This document shows, piece after piece, positions 1 to 7,411 of a stretch of 12,111 nt of DNA. Below the pieces are notes generated by a model that worked only from the letters and a program-made list of their open reading frames with translations, was not told where the DNA came from and made no database searches. A program made the position numbers and the translations under genes. Position 1 is the first letter of the stretch. Each line of letters opens with the position of its first letter. Origin of the DNA: Saprospirales bacterium (GTDB lineage: Bacteria; Bacteroidota; Bacteroidia; Chitinophagales; Saprospiraceae); NCBI GenBank assembly GCA_003448025.1, contig DLXL01000512.1, positions 1 to 12,111 of the forward strand, given 5' to 3'.

Positions 1-40
1 TGGACGATGAACGATGGTACAGTGGACGATGGACGATGAC
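1..40. repeat. Left heptamer array (ACGATGG-type units)
   Basis: Degenerate 7-base units read ACGATGA (4-10), ACGATGG (11-17), an 8-base variant TACAGTGG (18-25), ACGATGG (26-32) and ACGATGA (33-39). The array is cut by the window edge, so its true left end is unknown. It is the inverted partner of the array at 202-251: both contain ACGATGAACGA followed, a few bases on, by GTGGACGATGGACGATGA. It encodes nothing plausible; an open frame through it is repeat-derived. Confidence 0.85.
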
Positions 41-59
41 ATCTCTGCCAGGTAAAACG

Positions 60-176
60 TGGGTTGTCACCCCGGGAACCGGGGCCTACACAAGCCAGGC
101 TACGCGGTACTTTTCTGGAAACAGATTGCCGGGAACCCAGGCTTTTGTAGGTCCCGATTTTCGGGATGACAACCCA
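60..176. repeat. REP-like inverted repeat able to form a four-way junction
   Basis: Two inverted arms, 60-99 and 137-176, match at 33 of 40 positions. They decompose into a 10-bp perfect stem (60-69 TGGGTTGTCA with 167-176), a hairpin at 70-84 (CCCCGG, loop GAA, CCGGGG), a second stem (85-99 with 137-151, 13 of 15 pairs) and a hairpin at 152-166 (TCCCGA, loop TTT, TCGGGA). These segments adjoin with no unpaired base between them, so the junction is perfectly closed. The core carries a small hairpin at 114-125 (TCTG, GAAA tetraloop, CAGA). Each side hairpin is preceded on its own strand by GTAG (147-150 plus; 89-86 minus), the tetranucleotide known next to REP hairpins mobilised by RAYT (TnpA-REP) transposases. 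No transposase is present here. The element lies just downstream of the peptidase gene and could also shape the 3' end of its transcript; that role is inference. Confidence 0.8.
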
Positions 177-201
177 ATTTACTACAAATACTCACGCAAT
201 G

Positions 202-251
202 CCATCGTCCATCGTATCATCGTCCATCGTCCACCGTCCTTCGTTCATCGT
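202..251. repeat. Right heptamer array (CCATCGT-type units)
   Basis: Seven tandem units can be read: CCATCGT (202-208), CCATCGT (209-215), an 8-base variant ATCATCGT (216-223), CCATCGT (224-230), CCACCGT (231-237), CCTTCGT (238-244) and TCATCGT (245-251). The reverse complement matches the left array at 1-40, so the whole 1-251 segment is a nested inverted repeat. The outermost unit (245-251) supplies the last sense codon and the TGA stop of the M1 peptidase gene on the minus strand. Confidence 0.85.
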
Positions 252-3200
252 GATATTTTCTCTATCAACTTCATCGGCTCTTGAAAATTCAACCGCATAC
301 TCCAGCTGATCATTTTTGCATAATTGGCGCCGGAAGCTTCCTGATAGGCATCCTGTAAGGTTTTCGAACTGTAAATCGGGAAGTAGAATTCCAGCCCGCC
401 TTTGAAGAAAGAAAGAGCCAGGCCGCCACTCCACACGAATGGTTGATTCTGGTCTGCATCCGGGCTGCCATCTTTAAAATAACCCAGATCAAAATAGGGC
501 TTTACAGGCAACCGCAAGGGGAGTTTAAAAGGCAGGTCAGCCATCAAATTCATTGTTACCAAATACTGATTGGATAAACCGGTCTGACCTGGCAAAATGC
601 TGCTGATCGGCCCCTTAAACCCGCCGTCTGATTGGCTTACCTGGCGTCCAAGTAAATGGTTGGCTCCTGTGCGTGCCAGGTAAAGCTGGTCGAAACGATA
701 ATCGTTGATGCCTTGTGGTGCAAGAGTGAGTGAATACTCATTGGGATAGAAGTCACTTCTGGAGTTTTGTAAAAATGCGCCGGCAAATACCCGCAGGGTG
801 ATTTTACGTTTTTCCTGATAAAAGAATTTCTGTTGCCATTCCGCAGCGAGACGTATATACTGATCGTTTCTTTCAAATTGATCCGTGTAGTCCTGGGCTT
901 CCAATGCTACCTGATATTTGAACGGATGTGGAGCCTTCCATTGCTCTCCTTCGTACCGTAATTCATAAATCGTGTTTTTTTGAGTGGCATTTTGCTCAGA
1001 TGCTATCCGCTGATAATCGCGTTCCAATAACAGCGTCCGAAATACCAGGGCATGTTCAAAGGCAGGCCTGGAGCTTCGCAATTGCGCGCGTACCTGAGGC
1101 ATCCAACGGGTGAAGCGATCGGTGATGTCGCCATCCTGCCGCTGGCCGGTATGGAAGCTTTTATACCTAAGGCTCACGGCTACTTTTGGGAAAATACCGC
1201 CCGGAAAGAATTGGTATCTCAAATTTCCGGCGCCCACCCATTGCCCGGTTCCCAATCCGTATCCGGGCAAAAGGTAATACTGGAATTTTCTGGAAGGAAC
1301 CGGCGGGTTGTAGATCATCAACCCCAACATGGTTTTATCTGCATTGTTCCAGCCTATCCAGGGTATGATGGCCAGGGTGTTTTTCCGGGTGTTTTGCACT
1401 GGTGCAAATAAGCGGTATTCCAGTGGTCGCATGCCCGGGAAGAGGCCACCGGTTTTTCGGAAGTTGTTTTTTCGGTTTATATCCAGCGTAACGCGTTCAT
1501 AATCAATCTCAAAGGCATCTGCAGAGTCTGTCTGGAAAAAGACGCCGGAAGACCGTTCAATGTCGCCTTGCGTAAACCAACGGGTACTGACCGGCTTACC
1601 CTCTTGCAGAGCTGTTACCGGGAAAGGTGCATCCAGCGATCCTTTGTTCTTTATGAATAAGTGGTATCCATTTACCTGCTTTGCACCCAAACCGAAATTG
1701 CCGTCTGTTCGTGCTTTTGCCGGCTTGACAGAACTGATTTTCAGATCCAGCTGATCCCGGGTTTGCATGGACTGAAAAAACCAGTCGGCATTGATACCAT
1801 TTTGTTTGAACGATGCCTTCAAATCTTCGGGATAAGGATGACTGAATTGCCAATTTCGGTAATAATCCTTCATGGCAGCATCAAACTTTTCTGTTCCAAC
1901 CGATTTTTCCAGCCAATCCAGCACTAAGGCGGTTTTCATATACACCTCAAGTCCATAAGCAAGAGAGGTAAAGGAATCTGAATGTGAATCGGGTGGTGTA
2001 TCCTTGTGTTCTCTTGCTAAAAGCAAATAGCCAGTTTCCATCAGCGAACCTTGCTTCGACTCGTCAAGCAACACTTTGGGGAGGTTTGCTGGTCCGAATT
2101 TTCCATAATATTTTTTCATATACCTCGATTCATAATACGTATTAAAGCCTTCATCCATAAATGGGTGATCCCGTTCATTGGAGGCTAAAAAGCCGTAAAA
2201 CCAATTGTGGCCTACTTCATGTGTAATAACATCATCCAGGTCTTGGGCGCTATCGGAGTTGCCAATCACGGTGATCATCGGGTATTCCATGCCGCCTCCG
2301 GCGCTAAGTGCTGAGTGTACAGCTGTAGCTTGCGGATAAGGATATTCCCCTACATGCTCTGAATAAAACTCTACCGCCCTTCGCACGTAAAAAGCACCTT
2401 TTTCCCAATATTTGGACTGCCCTCTGCCCATTTTGCTTTCCTTCGACATGCGAAACATGGCCCAGCAATCTACACTTTTTCCGGAGGCCAGACGCGCGGT
2501 GTCTTTCAGCACCATAAAACGTTTATCGGCAAACCAGGCAAAATCATGTACCAGATCGGCCGTATACCGGATGGTTTTCATGCGTGAGCTTGAAGCCGGG
2601 TATTTAGCAGTTTTATGCGGTTCTTTTTGGCTTAATAGCTCACGGGTTTCGGCTTCCTTCTTTTGCAGGAACAGAATCTCAGAGCCAGTTTGCAGCAATC
2701 CTGTTGCCCCAACCACATAGTTGTCAGGCAGGGTCAGGGTTACATCAAAAGACCCGAATTCGGAATAAAACTCCCCCATATTCAGGTAAGGCATAGCATG
2801 CCATCCTTTATGATCATATACCGCCGGTTTGGGATACCATTGGGGCATTTGATAGCTGGTTTCCACATGACCCAGACGGGAAAAAGAGGCCGGGATTTTC
2901 AAGGTAAAAGGCGTAGAAACCGTTATTTTTTGACCTGTAGCCAAAGGCCTGGACAGCGTCACAACGGCTATGTCGGGATTGTTTGGGTCGATTTTCCAGC
3001 TTGCCTGCTGTCCATCTACCCTGAAATCCAAACCACTGAAACCACCCCGGTCTTCCGGTTTGGAAAAATAATACTCCCGGTCGCCGCTTTTGAGTTGTTG
3101 TTTGCAAAAAGCTGTTTTACGGTTTTGATAGGCGTTTCCCCACAGGTGTACCCAGATTTCCTGTAGTGCATTTGGGGAATTATTTTGATAGGTAAATTGG

Positions 3201-3349
3201 ATTTCAGCATCCAGTGTATGTGTGGTATCGTGCAAGGTGGCCTTTATGACGTAGTCCACTTTCTGTTGAAAATACCCGTTTGTTGGTTGGGCATTGCTCA
3301 TGGTAGTGTACCACACAAAAAGGCAGCGCGTAAGCGGTAAAAGTTTCAT
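245..3349 (-). CDS. M1 family zinc metallopeptidase with C-terminal barrel-like domain
   Basis: Predicted envelope peptidase of 1034 residues. From the ATG, a weak signal peptide covers residues 1-21. The M1 N-terminal beta domain (about 25-240) carries a stretch typical of bacteroidetal M1 enzymes (VHLWGNAYQNRKTAF). The catalytic domain (about 260-540) has the substrate-binding GGMEYP (352-357; GAMEN equivalent), the zinc motif HEVGH (377-381) with the third ligand Glu400 eighteen residues later, and Tyr470 in YMKTALVL, matching the catalytic Tyr of aminopeptidase N. All catalytic residues are present, so it should be active. Residues about 630-1034 alternate polar and aromatic positions like an outer-membrane barrel, with a terminal-strand pattern ending at Phe1022, followed by 12 extra residues; this is inference. 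An in-frame TTG at 3376 is open but adds nothing. The ATG at 3349 is preferred. The stop codon lies in the heptamer repeat. Substrate unknown. Confidence 0.9.
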   Translation of the reverse strand: MKLLPLTRCLFVWYTTMSNAQPTNGYFQQKVDYVIKATLHDTTHTLDAEIQFTYQNNSPNALQEIWVHLWGNAYQNRKTAFCKQQLKSGDREYYFSKPEDRGGFSGLDFRVDGQQASWKIDPNNPDIAVVTLSRPLATGQKITVSTPFTLKIPASFSRLGHVETSYQMPQWYPKPAVYDHKGWHAMPYLNMGEFYSEFGSFDVTLTLPDNYVVGATGLLQTGSEILFLQKKEAETRELLSQKEPHKTAKYPASSSRMKTIRYTADLVHDFAWFADKRFMVLKDTARLASGKSVDCWAMFRMSKESKMGRGQSKYWEKGAFYVRRAVEFYSEHVGEYPYPQATAVHSALSAGGGMEYPMITVIGNSDSAQDLDDVITHEVGHNWFYGFLASNERDHPFMDEGFNTYYESRYMKKYYGKFGPANLPKVLLDESKQGSLMETGYLLLAREHKDTPPDSHSDSFTSLAYGLEVYMKTALVLDWLEKSVGTEKFDAAMKDYYRNWQFSHPYPEDLKASFKQNGINADWFFQSMQTRDQLDLKISSVKPAKARTDGNFGLGAKQVNGYHLFIKNKGSLDAPFPVTALQEGKPVSTRWFTQGDIERSSGVFFQTDSADAFEIDYERVTLDINRKNNFRKTGGLFPGMRPLEYRLFAPVQNTRKNTLAIIPWIGWNNADKTMLGLMIYNPPVPSRKFQYYLLPGYGLGTGQWVGAGNLRYQFFPGGIFPKVAVSLRYKSFHTGQRQDGDITDRFTRWMPQVRAQLRSSRPAFEHALVFRTLLLERDYQRIASEQNATQKNTIYELRYEGEQWKAPHPFKYQVALEAQDYTDQFERNDQYIRLAAEWQQKFFYQEKRKITLRVFAGAFLQNSRSDFYPNEYSLTLAPQGINDYRFDQLYLARTGANHLLGRQVSQSDGGFKGPISSILPGQTGLSNQYLVTMNLMADLPFKLPLRLPVKPYFDLGYFKDGSPDADQNQPFVWSGGLALSFFKGGLEFYFPIYSSKTLQDAYQEASGANYAKMISWSMRLNFQEPMKLIEKISR

Positions 3350-3427
3350 AGCTTGCAAAGAAGAATAGTTTGGCAAAGAAAAAATGAAAGAAAACTAATT
3401 CAGGTGAAAATTGTATTAGTAAAGTGG

Positions 3428-3463
3428 CAAACTTAGCAATTATCGGGGATCTTTGATGCAAAA
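3428..3463 (-). promoter_or_regulatory. Candidate Bacteroidota promoter for the M1 peptidase gene
   Basis: Read on the minus strand, TAAGTTTG (3435 to 3428) fits the Bacteroidota -7 consensus TAnnTTTG exactly. A TTTTG (3463 to 3459) lies 23 bases upstream, at the long end of the usual spacing. Transcription would begin near 3421, leaving a leader of about 70 bases before the ATG at 3349. The -33 box falls inside the first codons of the divergent gene. No equally good box was found for that divergent gene. Confidence 0.45.
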
Positions 3464-5504
3464 CCTGGCAACTTTGAAGAAGACTCTTCTTATCATTTGG
3501 CTTTTATGCGGCTCTTTCCTTGCACATGCACAATGGAACCTGAAAGCCACAGGAATGGAATCCGCAGAAGGATTGTTGCACATGAAGGATATGGGTTTGG
3601 TTTGGGCTGGCAAATACTGGAACTGCATACAATTAATCCGGTTTGATAAAAGTGGTTCCGTCGTGTGGATGAAGCAGGTTTGTCCGGTCAATCCAAATGC
3701 CGACCTCTCCCTTGGAACACTCCATCTTACGGCGGATCCACTGGAACCAGATGCCTTTTATTTATTATTCCGAAAGGGGGCTTTTTCTTCTGCTCCGGAT
3801 AACTTGTTGAACCTGATGAAGTTTGATGTAAACGGGGAGGTGGTTTGGGAAACACAACTGGCGCCTGAAAAACGTTATGGCCCGTTTTCTCCCGGATCGC
3901 AGTTAGCCTGCACTGCAGATGGCAACCTTTGGGCGGTCCATGGGATGGGTTATACGGATGAATTTCCTGATTTTAACCAGGTCCTTGCCTTTTTGGTTAA
4001 ACCAGACGGGGCTTTGCAATTGCGCAGGTATTACCGAACAGATGAGCCTGCAAACGTGAGTGGTGTGCTGGCCAATGGAGTTAGTTCCGTATTTTGCTAC
4101 GGAAACGTTGGCGTGTCCGTTACGCGTGGATTTGTCCTTCAATTAAATGCATTGGGTGAAGTTCAGTGGGCGCGTCGTTATCCGGAATTCGATGTGTTAC
4201 GTGATGGTGGTACCTTTTCTAATGGCGACTTTGCGTTAATGGGAAAACATGGGTCAAATTTCGCTTTCGCCCGCTTCAGCACGGATGGAACCCCTGTTTG
4301 GTCGGTCTATCTGCCAGACTCTTTGAGCCTTTTTCACATTCGGGTTGCTGCCGACGAAGGTGTGCTCCTGAGTCTGAGAATGCAGGATCAACGTTTTTTA
4401 TTGGCTAAAATGGATCCTTTTAGCTTTCAAATCCAATGGGCCAGGCTTTATGAAGCGTGTACGCAATATAAAACTTCAGCGCTGATCGAGACCGCTCAAG
4501 GAGGAGCTTTACTAAGTCAGAACAGTACGGCTGGATCTCCCGCTTCAAGGTTGTTTGAAGTGGATTTTCTTGGTAATACTATTTCCACATGTCCTGTATG
4601 GACTGGCTCATCGCCTGTACTTATTCCTTTTCAGATACAACCGCAAGCCCTTGATTTTACGGCAGTGGATGATCTGAGTTTTAAAGTCGACAAAGCGTTT
4701 GTGGTTCAGGATGGCCGCCTGGATGTGAACGAATGTTGTCCAACGGAATATCCCCAGGCTTACTTTAATCTTCCTGATTCAATTTGTGTTGGAACGCCCG
4801 TTTCCCTTCAGGCGGAAAACGGCCACTGTGCTGATGAATGGGCATGGATGCCGCAAGGCGCAGGAACGAGCATTGCTTATGGCGCGCAATTAAGTCCACT
4901 CACCTGGAGTGTGCCAGGTATTTACCGCATTGTACTGAAAGAATCCATTGGTTCCTGTACAAGCCAATACGAGGATACGCTCCTCGTGACAGAAAAGCCG
5001 GTTACAGCACTTTTTACCGTAGAAGATACTACGGTTTGTGCAGACTTTCCTCTTCTTATTCAATCTATTACGGCAGGTTTCGATCAGTGGGAATGGTCGG
5101 ACGGATATTTGGGACCGGAGCGGGAGTGGGCCAGTCCGGAGCCAGGTGTCTGGTGGTTAAAGGCATCCCAATCACATTGCAGCGTAACGGATTCTATTCA
5201 AATCAGGTTAGGGGAGTGCCCGCCCTCGAGGGTATATGTTCCGAATGCATTTTCTCCGAATGACGATGGTGCAAACGACTTTTGGGAGGTGTTTTTTCAG
5301 GAAAATCGTATCCCATTGACTTGCACGGTGTTCGACCGTTGGGGGAATATTTGTTTTTCCTCAGAATCAGGTCAGCCCATTCGCTGGGATGGATTCATCA
5401 GAGGCCAAAAGGCGCCATCAGGTGTTTATACATGGCAATTTAGTTTCCAAACACCTGATGGCACGGTGGAAAAACGCAACGGTGACCTGCTGTTAATCCG
5501 ATAG
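3456..5504 (+). CDS. Secreted beta-propeller / PKD-like protein with T9SS type B sorting domain
   Basis: A surface or released protein of 682 residues. The signal peptide is residues 1-26 (basic TLKK, hydrophobic stretch, cut after AHA-Q). Residues about 55-385 contain seven repeats of a blade motif, hydrophobic-D-x-x-G-x-hydrophobic-x-W (for example FDKSGSVVW, FDVNGEVVW, LNALGEVQW, FSTDGTPVW), consistent with a seven-bladed propeller; the seventh is degenerate. Two PKD-like beta-sandwich segments follow (about 435-515 and 517-587) with paired cysteines. The C-terminus (about 592-682) is a gliding-motility-associated C-terminal domain with VPNAFSPNDDGANDFW, VFDRWGN and a final LLIR, directing export by T9SS. 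The ATG at 3456 is chosen over a TTG one codon earlier. Ligand or role unknown. It ends in tandem in-frame stops TAG-TGA, 3 bases from the convergent DUF4153 gene. Confidence 0.9.
   Translation: MQNLATLKKTLLIIWLLCGSFLAHAQWNLKATGMESAEGLLHMKDMGLVWAGKYWNCIQLIRFDKSGSVVWMKQVCPVNPNADLSLGTLHLTADPLEPDAFYLLFRKGAFSSAPDNLLNLMKFDVNGEVVWETQLAPEKRYGPFSPGSQLACTADGNLWAVHGMGYTDEFPDFNQVLAFLVKPDGALQLRRYYRTDEPANVSGVLANGVSSVFCYGNVGVSVTRGFVLQLNALGEVQWARRYPEFDVLRDGGTFSNGDFALMGKHGSNFAFARFSTDGTPVWSVYLPDSLSLFHIRVAADEGVLLSLRMQDQRFLLAKMDPFSFQIQWARLYEACTQYKTSALIETAQGGALLSQNSTAGSPASRLFEVDFLGNTISTCPVWTGSSPVLIPFQIQPQALDFTAVDDLSFKVDKAFVVQDGRLDVNECCPTEYPQAYFNLPDSICVGTPVSLQAENGHCADEWAWMPQGAGTSIAYGAQLSPLTWSVPGIYRIVLKESIGSCTSQYEDTLLVTEKPVTALFTVEDTTVCADFPLLIQSITAGFDQWEWSDGYLGPEREWASPEPGVWWLKASQSHCSVTDSIQIRLGECPPSRVYVPNAFSPNDDGANDFWEVFFQENRIPLTCTVFDRWGNICFSSESGQPIRWDGFIRGQKAPSGVYTWQFSFQTPDGTVEKRNGDLLLIR
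5414..5462. terminator. 14-bp perfect inverted repeat, possible terminator inside a coding 3' end
   Basis: GCCATCAGGTGTTT (5414-5427) is repeated as its exact reverse complement at 5449-5462, with a 21-base loop. It lies in the last part of the plus-strand T9SS cargo gene, about 40 bases before its stop. Read on the minus strand it begins about 45 bases past the DUF4153 stop and is followed by GCCTTTTGG, a short T run. Because the convergent genes are 3 bases apart, any terminator for the DUF4153 transcript must lie in the opposing gene, and this is the only strong stem I see there. The T tract is too short for a classical intrinsic terminator, so the function is uncertain; the inverted repeat itself is certain. 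Confidence 0.45.
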
Positions 5505-5507
5505 TGA

Positions 5508-7289
5508 TTATTTCTTTTTGAGCAGGATCCAGCAATTAGCGCCTTCCAGACGGGCTTGCCCGTTTTCAACATCTATCTGCGCGTTCTCAATAATCAGTCT
5601 TAGATTACCTTTTTTTCCGGTAAGCAATACACTGCGCTCTGCCATTTTCAGATTTGCGTAGGTATAAGTTTCCTTTGAGTCCATTTTGGTTATCCATTGT
5701 TCCAAAGCAGGTTTCAAACTGTAGCTTTCCATCAATACCGCCGGAGTTTTGCTTACATCCCACCATTCTAATTGGGTGCCATCCGGTGAACATTCAAAAA
5801 TGTGCTCAACCTGACGGTTTTCTACTTGTGTAGTAGTCAAATCAATGCGATAGGCCAAATCGAAGCCTTGCACCGACATAGGCTCAGTGTAGTCTTCTGC
5901 ATTCAGGTTCAGGGTTCGGACCGTTCCTTCTTTCACGCTTTGTTCAATATTTAGCCAATTAAGCAGCATGCCAGGGTCTTTAGCCAGGCTGTCTACAGCT
6001 ATCGGTAATAGCGAAGCAAGCCCGTTGCGTTGGGAAAGAAATATGGTAGCGCTGTAGGCTTGTTCGTATTCCTGATCAGTTAGTGGTTTGTTCCCGGGTT
6101 TCATGGAGCCGGCTTCAAAACGTTCATTTCGTTCAAGAATTTCTGTCAGAATATTCGTTTGACTCCTTATGGCCACTGATGTTGCGCTAAAAGGCCCAAA
6201 GGAGCCTAACAGGGAAAATACCCCCAATGAAATGGGAATGAACTTGATGTTGTCGGTTTTGGAAAACAAAAAATACAGGCAGTTCATCAGCAACCAAACG
6301 CCAAGCGTAGCCACCACATAACGCTCTTCCGTAATACCATAATCACTGATCCTTCTGCCTATAGCCAGAAAAAGCAATCCGGTAAGTGGCAGCACTACCC
6401 ACCAGAACCAACGTTTAAAGCCGGATACCAACTGACTATTGTCTTCTTCAGGCAAATAGAAATTCAACAGGTAGGTAAAAATGCCTGCCACCGAAAAACC
6501 TAAAACCAGAGAACTGATCCAGCCTTGCGGAAGCTCCCATTCAAGTCCGATTTTGATGCCAAAAGCATACAGGATTAAAAAGTAGAATAAAACTATTGGG
6601 ATCAGGATGAACTTACAGAGGTTGCGAAAGACCCAGGTATAGGCTATCTCATCATCCCCGGGTTCTTTAGCAATGGATGGAAACTGAAACAGAAAATAGG
6701 CGGTGTTGAAAATACCGGCAAGGAGCGCGAACAAGCGTCCATACCACTCATCTCTGATGTGAATACCGAACAACTGATCAATGGCCAGCAATGCCAACGA
6801 CAATCCTACAAACAAGATCAGCGTGAAAGCAGCACCTGTAACGATATTGGCAAATAGTTGCCGGTTATAATCCCAGAAATGACGAATACTTTTTTGGTTT
6901 AGATAAGGTGCAACGGCTACTGCCAGGTGCATAAAAAGCAACAAAGAGAAAAATCCAGGCAAAATCAGGTTCTCAAAATTCTCCATATCCGTATCCAGCC
7001 AATACCAGCACAGGGATAAAAAAAACATGCCGGCAACTTGCGCCAGGATTATTTGCTTGCCGGACCAATCGCGGGATTCTCCAAATGCTACAACAGATGT
7101 TAACAAGGGCAAGCCAAGCAAACTGGTCAAAATGAATCGCCCCAATAGTTTATCCAGATCGCCCACATGATTTTCCATCAGAAAAATAACTAAAGCGGTT
7201 CCTGTGAAGGCGCACAACATGGCGCCAGGGAAGCGACGAACAGACTGCAAAAAGGCATCAATCAAAAAACCTGGGCTTGGAAGTTTCAT
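5508..7289 (-). CDS. DUF4153 domain-containing multi-pass membrane protein
   Basis: Integral inner-membrane protein of 593 residues, function unknown. I count about eleven hydrophobic segments (near residues 22-38, 52-70, 79-97, 107-129, 146-172, 184-203, 222-246, 257-278, 294-310, 324-342 and 349-372). The DUF4153 core is recognisable by FILIPIVLFYFLILYAF followed by LEWELPQGWISSLVLGFS, and later by YGITEERYVVATLGVW. Residues about 375-593 form a soluble tail with no recognised domain. The ATG at 7289 gives a sensible N-terminus (KLPSPGFLIDAF). It is divergent from the small secreted protein gene (122 bases between start codons) and convergent with the upstream T9SS cargo gene. A near-consensus minus-strand box TACTTTG (7352 to 7346), one base short of TAnnTTTG, might be its promoter. 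Confidence 0.88.
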   Translation of the reverse strand: MKLPSPGFLIDAFLQSVRRFPGAMLCAFTGTALVIFLMENHVGDLDKLLGRFILTSLLGLPLLTSVVAFGESRDWSGKQIILAQVAGMFFLSLCWYWLDTDMENFENLILPGFFSLLLFMHLAVAVAPYLNQKSIRHFWDYNRQLFANIVTGAAFTLILFVGLSLALLAIDQLFGIHIRDEWYGRLFALLAGIFNTAYFLFQFPSIAKEPGDDEIAYTWVFRNLCKFILIPIVLFYFLILYAFGIKIGLEWELPQGWISSLVLGFSVAGIFTYLLNFYLPEEDNSQLVSGFKRWFWWVVLPLTGLLFLAIGRRISDYGITEERYVVATLGVWLLMNCLYFLFSKTDNIKFIPISLGVFSLLGSFGPFSATSVAIRSQTNILTEILERNERFEAGSMKPGNKPLTDQEYEQAYSATIFLSQRNGLASLLPIAVDSLAKDPGMLLNWLNIEQSVKEGTVRTLNLNAEDYTEPMSVQGFDLAYRIDLTTTQVENRQVEHIFECSPDGTQLEWWDVSKTPAVLMESYSLKPALEQWITKMDSKETYTYANLKMAERSVLLTGKKGNLRLIIENAQIDVENGQARLEGANCWILLKKK

Positions 7290-7359
7290 GGTAAAAGGTG
7301 TTCGTTTTAGGTAAATTTTTGCTAATAACGTGAATTATCAGACTGCAAAGTAGATGTTT

Positions 7360-7390
7360 TTGCCTTGCCAAAGAATCTTGGCTATTTTTG
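7360..7390 (+). promoter_or_regulatory. Bacteroidota-type promoter for the small secreted protein gene
   Basis: TATTTTTG (7383-7390) matches the -7 consensus TAnnTTTG exactly. A TTG at 7360-7362, preceded by more T, lies 20 bases upstream and fits the -33 element. Transcription would start near 7395, about 17 bases before the ATG at 7412. The gene downstream at 7999 could be read from the same promoter. Confidence 0.6.
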
Positions 7391-7396
7391 CGTTCT

Positions 7397-7408
7397 AATT
7401 TCGAAATT
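7397..7408. promoter_or_regulatory. 12-bp palindrome in the leader, possible operator
   Basis: AATTTCGAAATT is a perfect palindrome between the predicted transcription start and the ATG at 7412. Its place, immediately downstream of the -7 box, would suit a repressor site, but AT-rich palindromes of this length also arise by chance. No regulator gene is nearby. Confidence 0.25.
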
Positions 7409-7411
7409 TTC

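Noticed and set aside
1..251. A CRISPR array or attachment site
   Set aside because: The units are 7 bases with no unique spacers, and the arrangement is inverted; no cas or integrase gene is present.
36..284. An 82-residue open frame on the plus strand
   Set aside because: It runs through the REP-like core and the right heptamer array, and its ending IVHRIIVHRPPSFVHRD is a translation of the heptamers. No sign of a gene.
2663..3166. A 167-residue open frame opposite the M1 peptidase gene
   Set aside because: It lies wholly antisense to the conserved N-terminal M1 domain and has no recognisable domain or signal.
3350..3376. TTG start adding nine residues to the M1 peptidase
   Set aside because: The extra residues are polar and sit in front of the signal peptide; the ATG at 3349 is the simpler start.
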